Origin: Ferruginibacter sp.
GTDB taxonomy: Bacteria; Bacteroidota; Bacteroidia; Chitinophagales; Chitinophagaceae
Assembly (NCBI GenBank): GCA_030831725.1
Contig: JAURKN010000170.1
Location: forward strand, 1-5,353
DNA length: 5,353 bases
Direction of reading: 5' to 3'
Each line of letters starts with the position of its first letter. Within the stretch, counting starts at the first letter, position 1. The position numbers were made by a program, and so were the translations under genes. Positions 1 through 5,125 of this stretch are shown piece by piece. The notes under the pieces were generated by a model. It saw nothing but the letters and a program-made list of their open reading frames with translations, had not been told where the DNA came from and ran no database searches.

Positions 1-40
1 TTACTGAATTTTATTTATTGCAGTTGTTGATATATTCACA
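1..40. repeat. 40-bp direct repeat, copy A
   Basis: This is identical base for base to positions 128-167, in the same orientation, with a period of 127 bp. It begins TTACTGAATT and ends ATATTCACA. The copies diverge immediately on the right (AACAATTT after copy A, CCAACCGC after copy B). The left boundary cannot be judged because copy A starts at the first base of the window, so the repeat may be longer or belong to a tandem array. Read on the minus strand, both copies encode the same short peptide end, CEYINNCNK followed by TAA. Nothing marks it as a known mobile-element end. The function is unknown. Confidence 0.9.
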
Positions 41-76
41 AACAATTTTATCAATAGTAAAAAAACCCATAATCAG

Positions 77-98
77 AGCCCCGATAGTTATCGGGGCT
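77..98. terminator. Strong GC-rich hairpin, probable bidirectional terminator or intergenic palindromic repeat
   Basis: Two perfect 10-base arms, AGCCCCGATA (77-86) and TATCGGGGCT (89-98), are separated by GT. On the minus strand the hairpin lies about 87 bases beyond the stop of the lipoprotein gene and is followed, 11 bases later, by seven T (positions 65 down to 59). It could therefore end that transcript, although the T run is not directly attached as in a textbook intrinsic terminator. Palindromes of the CCCCGATA/TATCGGGG type are, as I recall, frequent between genes in Bacteroidota, so it may instead be a dispersed repeat. It sits between the two 40-bp repeat copies. Confidence 0.5.
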
Positions 99-127
99 GG
101 TTCGAGCCAGATGCGCCATAATTTATT

Positions 128-167
128 TTACTGAATTTTATTTATTGCAGTTGTTGATATATTCACA
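128..167. repeat. 40-bp direct repeat, copy B
   Basis: This is the second exact copy of the sequence at 1-40. It starts 87 bp after copy A ends and finishes 17 bp before the stop codon of the lipoprotein gene, so it would lie in that gene's 3' untranslated region. The 87 bp between the copies hold the GC-rich hairpin and the tRNA T-arm-like segment. An exact 40-bp repeat with unrelated flanks suggests a recent duplication or a conserved short repeat family, rather than chance in AT-rich DNA. Confidence 0.9.
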
Positions 168-184
168 CCAACCGCGAAAATTCC

Positions 185-784
185 TTAATCAACTTTCACT
201 CCTTTCACTGTTCTTTTTCTTACCTGACTCTTGCTCAATTGCGTCTTTTTTATCAACAAGAAAGGCATGCTTGGAAGTTCTGTGGTGTATTTTTTATTGT
301 CGTAGGTAACCGTACAAACATTGATGTTTTTTTCTACGGTCTCTATAGGTAATCGGTTTCTATTGTTGTTGCTATTTATTGCTATTGTCGATTTTTTTTC
401 TGTTTTACAATTATCCGGATTCAACTCGTAATGGTTTTTGGATTGATTGTTGATTTTGTTGCTAAAAATCAAACTTTTATTCTGTCCGTCTTCAAAACTT
501 ATGGATAGATTGTTATCTGATTTTGAAACACATTTTCCACGGGTATTCTTTTTGATCTTGATGATCTCTGTATACTGGCCATTCTCCAATTTCACCTTGC
601 CGGAAGTGACACTCATTTCATTCGACGATAGTGTTCTTCTCAGAACGATTTTATCTGAATTGTAAAATTGAATTTTGGAAATGTCTAGCTTGTTGTTTTC
701 AGCTTGTTGCCTGATTCTTTCCGTAAAAGTTACTTTACATGAGGAAAGTAAATAAATGCATGAAATAAAGAAGAAATATTTCAT
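185..784 (-). CDS. Uncharacterised lipoprotein (Bacteroidota family, function unknown)
   Basis: The 199-residue protein starts with a lipoprotein signal peptide. A lysine at residue 2 is followed by a hydrophobic stretch and the lipobox LSSC, so Cys16 should be lipidated and the mature protein membrane-anchored in the envelope. The body resembles small Bacteroidota lipoproteins I have seen annotated only as hypothetical: a segment FYNSDKIVLRR (40-50), then SSNEMSVTSGKVKLENGQY (53-71), probably a beta-rich domain, and a strongly basic tail (about 179-198). Cys85, Cys126 and Cys157 remain after export, so disulphides are possible. The ATG at 784 is favoured because the signal peptide begins there. 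It is apparently transcribed alone: a hairpin closes the gene upstream, and the repeat-hairpin region lies downstream. No enzymatic motif is visible and I do not assign a function. Confidence 0.82.
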   Translation of the reverse strand: MKYFFFISCIYLLSSCKVTFTERIRQQAENNKLDISKIQFYNSDKIVLRRTLSSNEMSVTSGKVKLENGQYTEIIKIKKNTRGKCVSKSDNNLSISFEDGQNKSLIFSNKINNQSKNHYELNPDNCKTEKKSTIAINSNNNRNRLPIETVEKNINVCTVTYDNKKYTTELPSMPFLLIKKTQLSKSQVRKRTVKGVKVD

Positions 785-808
785 AGAGGGTTTAATTTAT
801 TTGAAAAA

Positions 809-816
809 CAAAAATA
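809..816 (-). promoter_or_regulatory. Candidate -7 box for the lipoprotein gene
   Basis: On the minus strand this reads TATTTTTG, a full match to the Bacteroidota -7 consensus TAnnTTTG, ending 24 bases before the ATG. That would leave a leader of about 20 bases. No convincing TTTG or TTG -33 element lies 17-23 bases upstream, so the call rests on one short AT-rich motif. Confidence 0.35.
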
Positions 817-876
817 CGTTTTCTATCCATTGCTTTGGATTTTTGAGTTCAAGTCTCCTTATTTTTTGCAAATTCT

Positions 877-899
877 AAAGACTTTTTGTTAAAGTCTTT
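877..899 (-). terminator. Hairpin terminator after the DUF4153 gene
   Basis: Perfect 9-base arms, AAAGACTTT (877-885) and AAAGTCTTT (891-899), enclose a 5-base loop. On the minus strand the hairpin begins 2 bases after the TGA of the DUF4153 gene, the usual place for an intrinsic terminator. The stem is AT-rich and the following sequence (AGAATTTGC) is only modestly T-rich, so termination may be partial. In that case some transcripts could continue into the lipoprotein gene. Confidence 0.55.
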
Positions 900-901
900 T
901 T

Positions 902-2824
902 TCAATCTCTTCCATTCACTTTCATAAAGGCCAATCCTTCCATTCGCTCCACATTCCATCCCGTATTGGTTTTTTCGGCGGTAAGCTCGTTCAATTGTAT
1001 CACCAGATTGAATTCAGTAGTATCAAGCACCATCTTTAACTCACCGGATGGATATTTCTTCGCCTCACGTCTCCGTATTTCCCATTCTTTCAAATATGTT
1101 GTCATGTCCAAAAAGTGCTCCTTACCCTTGTATTTAAATATCAAAACCGGCTTTTCTATAGAGATGATCATCAAATCTGTACCGACAGAATCCGATGTAT
1201 CATCTTCATCATAGAGCAATGATTTTCTTTCTTCCTTCTTCATCAATTCCAAACTATACTCATTGAAAATAAAAACTTCATCAAAGCCTGTTACAGCTAT
1301 CTTTTTACTTGATTTGTTCTCAGAGATAAATACTGTTCTTTGGACTTCTTTAGCTTCTTCACTTTCTGATATGGAGGACAATCCCATTGCACCCAGATAT
1401 ATGTCTGTTCTTCCAAAACGGTAATCCAGCCATTTCTTTTTTTGCGCATTCTCAACCAATGAATCCATATTTTGAGTAAACCAATCATTAAGTCCTTCAC
1501 AGCCGTGAAATTGATCCAAGTATTGTAAGATGGAAATCACTTCTTTATGTAGTGAATCGCTGAGTTTTCGGTCGTTCGGGTATGTGATATTTCTTTCAAT
1601 CAGCGGTATGCTGTCTTTCGGCCAGTTCATCTCCTCTTTGATTTTCCCATCTTTTATGATTCCGGCTTTGTCCAAGATAGTTTCCAGTCGTTTTTGCTGG
1701 TCGTTTTTTGGAATACTATCCATACTCCATGGTCCGAAACTGGACAGCAATAAAATGATGACGAGTGAAACAGGAATGAACCTGATATTGATTTTCCCAA
1801 GGATGGTATAAACACTGACTATACTGACCCAGATGCCGAACATCAGAATCACATATCGATTCAGGGTTATGCCATAATCGTCCAAGCGCAAAAAGATGGC
1901 AAAAAACAATAGGAACAACAGTGGCGTCAATAAAAGATAATACCATTTTGTGCTGTTTTTGATCCATTGATTTCCTGATGTATTTGCATATGGATACAAG
2001 AGTAGAAATGTCAATCCTCCCACCACTGAGATACAGAGGATCAAATAGGAAACCACACCTTTGGGCCATTCCCAAGACAACATAATTTTTCCGCCGTATG
2101 CGTAAAGAATCAACAGATAAATCAATAATAAAGGAAGCAGAATGTATTGAGAAAATACTTTTAATCCTGAAGGATAATCGGTCTGGTTTTCCAGTGCTTG
2201 AAGATCTTGGGGAATATTGGATACAAAGAACCAGGTGTTAAATATTGTAAAAACCAACACATAGATTTCCGGGAACAACTTATCGTCGAATTTCACATCA
2301 AACAACAAACGTATGGCTCCCAAGGCAAGCAGAAGGCCGGTTGCCAACACGGTTGAAAAAAGATGGGTGATGATGATTCTTATGAACAACATTTTGTTGT
2401 AATTCCAGAACCCATTGTATTTATTGCCTCTTATAAAGGGAACAACAGCGATGATGAGATGAATCGAAATCAAAAAAATCAGATATCGGATATAGGGGAA
2501 AGCATGCGTGAATTGATCTTTTGATCCTGGCAGATAAAGAAACAGTGAAACCAATATCAATAGTGATAGTGCATAGAGAGTCAGTCTTTGTTTTAATGAT
2601 TTGAAATAAGTTTCATACACGATCTGTGCAAGGAAGAACAGTGAGATTCCCATCAAAGAACTAAGCAAAAGATTGATTTGGCTGAAGCTTTCGAGGTCTT
2701 TGTCTTGTTCGATCATGTTGATGGCAACACAGGCAAAAACGATGGAAGAAAAGATTGAGCCAGGAAAGCGCAACAATGCCGATTGGGCATGACTCAAAAG
2801 TAATTTTATCGAAGGAAGTTTCAT
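902..2824 (-). CDS. DUF4153 family integral membrane protein
   Basis: This is a 640-residue protein. About eleven hydrophobic segments fill residues 22-362 (roughly 22-38, 49-70, 83-98, 111-131, 149-172, 187-203, 226-243, 258-278, 295-313, 323-342 and 348-362). A soluble C-terminal region of about 275 residues follows. I recognise the DUF4153 family from the late membrane stretch, including LRLDDYGITLNRYVILMFG (312-330) and the SFGPWSMDSIP turn (362-372), after which members continue with a segment like LDKAGIIKDGKI (384-395). The family's role is unknown; by topology it is a cytoplasmic-membrane protein. Residues 535-545 form an acidic patch. The start at 2824 gives a short N-terminus before the first membrane segment. 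It lies 31 bp downstream of the yjdF-like gene on the same strand, with no terminator between, so co-transcription is likely. I see no frameshift or truncation. Confidence 0.85.
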   Translation of the reverse strand: MKLPSIKLLLSHAQSALLRFPGSIFSSIVFACVAINMIEQDKDLESFSQINLLLSSLMGISLFFLAQIVYETYFKSLKQRLTLYALSLLILVSLFLYLPGSKDQFTHAFPYIRYLIFLISIHLIIAVVPFIRGNKYNGFWNYNKMLFIRIIITHLFSTVLATGLLLALGAIRLLFDVKFDDKLFPEIYVLVFTIFNTWFFVSNIPQDLQALENQTDYPSGLKVFSQYILLPLLLIYLLILYAYGGKIMLSWEWPKGVVSYLILCISVVGGLTFLLLYPYANTSGNQWIKNSTKWYYLLLTPLLFLLFFAIFLRLDDYGITLNRYVILMFGIWVSIVSVYTILGKINIRFIPVSLVIILLLSSFGPWSMDSIPKNDQQKRLETILDKAGIIKDGKIKEEMNWPKDSIPLIERNITYPNDRKLSDSLHKEVISILQYLDQFHGCEGLNDWFTQNMDSLVENAQKKKWLDYRFGRTDIYLGAMGLSSISESEEAKEVQRTVFISENKSSKKIAVTGFDEVFIFNEYSLELMKKEERKSLLYDEDDTSDSVGTDLMIISIEKPVLIFKYKGKEHFLDMTTYLKEWEIRRREAKKYPSGELKMVLDTTEFNLVIQLNELTAEKTNTGWNVERMEGLAFMKVNGRD

Positions 2825-2855
2825 AGATTTTTATTGATTGTAATCAGAAGACCGC

Positions 2856-3497
2856 TCAGTATATTTTAAAGGCCCGTTTCAAAGTGGATACAATTGTAGT
2901 AGCGAGAATCGCTCCGGAAAAAGCGAGGAAAATATCTTTTTGCGCATCCCAGATATCACCCTGCGTTCCAAGATAGGCGGCACCTTGTTCTTTAAAAAAC
3001 ACATCAGCCACAGCCCATTCTATCAATTCATAAAAGGCGCTGATGGACAGCGTAATTTCAATCGGTAAGATCCATGAAACCAAAGTTGGGTATTTAAGCC
3101 AGCGAAGAAACAATTCCCGCATCGGATATGCGAGCAGAAAACCAAAGCTGAAGTGTACAATGCGGTCGTAATGGTTTCTGGAAGAATCAAAAACTTCTTT
3201 TAGCCAATACCCCAGTGGGTTTTCGGCATAGGTGTATTTGGCGCCATATATATGCAGACATAAATAAACCGTAATCAATAAATAACTAAGATCGCTGAAT
3301 GTATATTTTCGATACGAAAAAAGCAGAAACCCCAGGAAGATGAAAGTCAGTGTGTTTTCAAGCATCCAGTTGTTGATGTCTGTGGTATAAATCAAGGTGT
3401 TGATCCAAATGGAGAAAAAAACAATCAAACAAAGCCATAAAAAATAATTCTTTTGAAAGGGAACCCTTGATGGTGAAATCGCTACGGTAAATGCCAT
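2856..3497 (-). CDS. yjdF: YjdF-like (DUF2238) inner-membrane protein
   Basis: The protein has 213 residues, close to the length of the E. coli inner-membrane protein YjdF. Hydrophobic segments lie near 19-37, 48-62, 67-83, 113-124, 141-158 and 188-206. Family hallmarks are in order: HIYGAKYTYAENPLG (82-96), NHYDRIVHFSFGFLLAYP (108-125), FYELIEW (155-161) and LGTQGDIWDAQKD (176-188). The conserved His, Asp, Glu and Trp at membrane edges suggest a ligand- or metal-binding or catalytic centre, but the function is unknown. The name refers to the E. coli protein, not to Bacillus subtilis YjdF. The ATG at 3497 is kept because the next Met (residue 45) would remove the first membrane segment. The leader is A-rich with no clear Shine-Dalgarno. 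It is the first gene of a probable two-gene operon with the DUF4153 gene. Confidence 0.87.
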   Translation of the reverse strand: MAFTVAISPSRVPFQKNYFLWLCLIVFFSIWINTLIYTTDINNWMLENTLTFIFLGFLLFSYRKYTFSDLSYLLITVYLCLHIYGAKYTYAENPLGYWLKEVFDSSRNHYDRIVHFSFGFLLAYPMRELFLRWLKYPTLVSWILPIEITLSISAFYELIEWAVADVFFKEQGAAYLGTQGDIWDAQKDIFLAFSGAILATTIVSTLKRAFKIY

Positions 3498-3522
3498 AAT
3501 ATGTTTTTTATGATAAAACTTG

Positions 3523-3565
3523 TTGAATTCAAGTTACATCATTCGATTCAGACCCTTGAATTTAA
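3523..3565. promoter_or_regulatory. Possible operator: paired TTGAATTnAA motifs
   Basis: A perfect 10-base palindrome, TTGAATTCAA (3523-3532), and a one-mismatch copy, TTGAATTTAA (3556-3565), start 33 bp apart, about three helical turns. The first also lies within a hairpin with arms AACTTG (3517-3522) and CAAGTT (3530-3535). They are in the leader of the yjdF-like gene, inside the divergent spacer. Similar words occur by chance in AT-rich DNA, so this is only a candidate regulator site. Confidence 0.2.
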
Positions 3566-3618
3566 TCACAACAATTACACGAGTGGTTATTTTAACATTA
3601 TTGTTTGATGATTACCAT

Positions 3619-3650
3619 CAGAAATAATTCATATATTGAAAACAAACAAA
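3619..3650 (-). promoter_or_regulatory. Candidate -33/-7 promoter for the yjdF-like/DUF4153 operon
   Basis: On the minus strand, TTTG (3650-3647) is followed after 20 bases by TATTTCTG (3626-3619), one mismatch from TAnnTTTG. The spacing fits the Bacteroidota promoter. It would give a leader of about 115 bases that includes the TTGAATTCAA palindrome. The elements overlap the region immediately upstream of the divergent peptidase gene, so the two directions may compete. Confidence 0.3.
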
Positions 3651-3654
3651 TCAC

Positions 3655-4227
3655 ATGTCTGCTTTACAAAAACAAAACCGAATTAGGTTTTCATTATTGC
3701 TTGTTTGTTTTATTTTTATTATTCCGGTTGTAATTTATTCGCAATCGATTGTAGTTGTGCCCATGGGAAAAATAGATGACAAGTTGGTGGAACAGACTGT
3801 TCAAAAGCTCAAGGAATCAGGGATGCAGGTTACGCTGTCTAAAAAAGAATCTATGCCAACAGGTTCTTATTATGCACCAAGAAAAAGATATCGAGCCGAT
3901 AATATCATTGCAACTTTACAAAAAAGAGCCGAAAAAAATATTTATTACATGGCAATCACTTCTGAGGATGTGAGCACTTCGGTTCATGGGCATAAAGACT
4001 TTGGTGTGATGGGACTTGGATATGTGGGTGGAAATGCTTCAGTGGTATCATCATTCAGGATAAAAAATAAAAACCTGTTGTATAGAATCGCATGGCACGA
4101 GTTGGGACATAATAAAGGGATAGACCATTGCCCTTCAAAAAATTGTATCATGATGGATGCGGAGAAAAAAGACAGAACCAAAGAAATGCTTTTTTTGTGT
4201 GACAAATGCAAGAAAAAATGGAACTAA
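3655..4227 (+). CDS. Archaemetzincin-like zinc metallopeptidase (M54), exported
   Basis: This is a 190-residue predicted zinc peptidase. The C-terminal half carries the archaemetzincin signature: HELGHNKGIDHC (148-159), with His148, His152 and His158 as likely catalytic zinc ligands and Glu149 as the general base. Cys164, Met166 (Met-turn position) and the CDKC pair (Cys182, Cys185) follow. The four cysteines 159, 164, 182 and 185 match the structural zinc site of the family. The linker from Met166 to Cys182 is 15 residues, slightly shorter than the 17 I recall for the consensus. The N-terminus is a signal peptide (basic residues to 11, hydrophobic 13-28, probable cleavage near YSQ, 28-30), so the enzyme should act outside the cytoplasm, or stay anchored if uncleaved. 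The substrate is unknown. The upstream ATG context is A-rich. It is divergent from the yjdF-like gene and forms no operon in view. Confidence 0.85.
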   Translation: MSALQKQNRIRFSLLLVCFIFIIPVVIYSQSIVVVPMGKIDDKLVEQTVQKLKESGMQVTLSKKESMPTGSYYAPRKRYRADNIIATLQKRAEKNIYYMAITSEDVSTSVHGHKDFGVMGLGYVGGNASVVSSFRIKNKNLLYRIAWHELGHNKGIDHCPSKNCIMMDAEKKDRTKEMLFLCDKCKKKWN

Positions 4228-4236
4228 ATGTTTTGG

Positions 4237-4845
4237 TTATCTAACTTCTTTGTTTCTTTTGATGAACGATGTTCCATAGTAGGCATCCATTCCGTTACTG
4301 GCGACACTGCCACTATCGTGAATCTTTAAAAATCCATCTCCTTCGATAATCTCTTCTTCCAAGATTACCCGCTCCAGTTTCCCTATTATCAGATATGTTC
4401 CGTTCAATTCGATGGGAATTTCTTTTTGAAATCGAAGCAGATATTTGATTTTGCTTGCTGCCACAAAAGGAGGCTTGATGCCTTCAACGAACATTTCTTT
4501 CAACCCTACCAAGTCAAACTCGTTTACTTCAGCAGGATATTTACCGGAAGTCTCATGTGCCTGATCCAAAAAAGAATCATGGATGTGGTTGATGGTATAA
4601 TATCCGGTTTGTCTGATATTTTTAAGTGTATGCGAAGTATCAGTCAAGGGCCTGTTGATGAAACCAATCAATGCGGGATTGGATCCGATATGTACAATGC
4701 TGCTGAAAATAGCCAGATTGCTTTTGCCTTCCTCATTTATGGTTCCTATCAAATTGACTGATTTATATCCGGTCAGGCTGTTGATGAAATGGGCTCTGTA
4801 TTTTCTTTCCCAGTTTTCCCAGTCGGAGGGTGCGAACATTTTCAT
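4237..4845 (-). CDS. Flavin reductase-like, FMN-binding split-barrel protein
   Basis: This 202-residue cytoplasmic protein belongs to the flavin reductase-like family (FMN-binding split barrel). The recognisable core is FINSLTGYKSVNLIGT (20-35), then KSNLAIFSSIVHIGSNPALIGF (41-62), which in this family contributes FMN contacts. ETGYYTINHIH-like sequence (80-89, here TGYYTINHIH) comes next, followed by HETSGKYP (97-104). The length fits the Bacteroidota subgroup usually annotated as flavin reductase or flavin oxidoreductase. Relatives reduce FMN with NAD(P)H or use bound FMN for other reductions; the actual substrate here is unknown. ATG codons at residues 1 and 3 are both possible starts, with little consequence. 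It converges on the archaemetzincin gene with 9 bp between stop codons and has no co-directional neighbour in view, so no partner oxygenase can be named. Confidence 0.87.
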   Translation of the reverse strand: MKMFAPSDWENWERKYRAHFINSLTGYKSVNLIGTINEEGKSNLAIFSSIVHIGSNPALIGFINRPLTDTSHTLKNIRQTGYYTINHIHDSFLDQAHETSGKYPAEVNEFDLVGLKEMFVEGIKPPFVAASKIKYLLRFQKEIPIELNGTYLIIGKLERVILEEEIIEGDGFLKIHDSGSVASNGMDAYYGTSFIKRNKEVR

Positions 4846-4855
4846 ACTCAGAGAA

Positions 4856-4883
4856 CAAATTAAAATAAAAATGGTTTACACAA
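4856..4883 (-). promoter_or_regulatory. Candidate promoter for the flavin reductase gene
   Basis: On the minus strand, TTG (4883-4881) is followed after 17 bases by TTAATTTG (4863-4856), one mismatch from TAnnTTTG. A start about 3 bases later would leave only a very short leader before the ATG at 4845. The region is AT-rich, so chance similarity is a serious alternative. The rest of the 4846-5125 spacer shows no tRNA, strong hairpin or convincing gene. Confidence 0.22.
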
Positions 4884-5113
4884 CGGACAAACAAAAATGC
4901 TTTTCAAAAATGGATTTTTCCCAGTTTATGACCGACTCCTATTTAATCGAAAAAACCGTTTATCGAAAATCCACAGCCTATGTGTTAAACCTTTGACCAA
5001 TTTCATTGTACAAAAAACGATTTTTTATAATGATGTTGATCTGGCTTATCAATCATAAGTGTTTTGATTTGATGTGATGATTTTGAATTAGTGATTTTCT
5101 GATGCAGCTTGAA

Positions 5114-5121
5114 TATCTTTG
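5114..5121 (+). promoter_or_regulatory. -7 box immediately before the kinase start
   Basis: TATCTTTG matches the Bacteroidota -7 consensus TAnnTTTG exactly, in its common TATC form, and ends 4 bases before the kinase ATG at 5126. The implied transcription start falls at or next to the initiation codon, which would make the mRNA leaderless or nearly so. The -33 region is weak: the nearest TTTG (5082-5085) is 28 bases away instead of about 17-23. Confidence 0.4.
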
Positions 5122-5125
5122 TTAT

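Noticed and set aside
55..120. Plus-strand 22-codon peptide-like or minus-strand ATG at 119 frame through the palindrome (MAHLARTSPDNYRG...)
   Set aside because: It is the palindrome and T-arm-like DNA read as protein. Such peptides arise wherever this intergenic sequence type occurs and I see no evidence of translation.
1..167. CRISPR array
   Set aside because: There are only two copies, 87 bp apart, with a hairpin-bearing spacer of the wrong length, and no cas gene is in view.
1716..2075. A 119-codon minus-strand frame inside the DUF4153 gene
   Set aside because: It overlaps in another frame the conserved membrane-spanning part of the DUF4153 protein and shows no independent protein features.
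3604..3639. Promoter for the archaemetzincin gene, TTTG (3604-3607) and TATATTGA (3632-3639)
   Set aside because: The spacing is 24 bases and the -7 element has two mismatches at its 3' end, so it is too weak to list.
4871..4996. A 41-codon plus-strand frame from ATG at 4871 in the spacer upstream of the kinase
   Set aside because: It has an A-rich start context, but the peptide has no recognisable motif, signal or composition of a real small protein, and it overlaps the likely promoter of the flavin reductase gene on the other strand.
5012..5026. AAAAAA-CGA-TTTTTT inverted repeat as a terminator
   Set aside because: The stem is only A-T pairs, has no upstream gene on the plus strand to terminate, and lies upstream of the divergent gene on the minus strand; it is likely simple AT-rich sequence.
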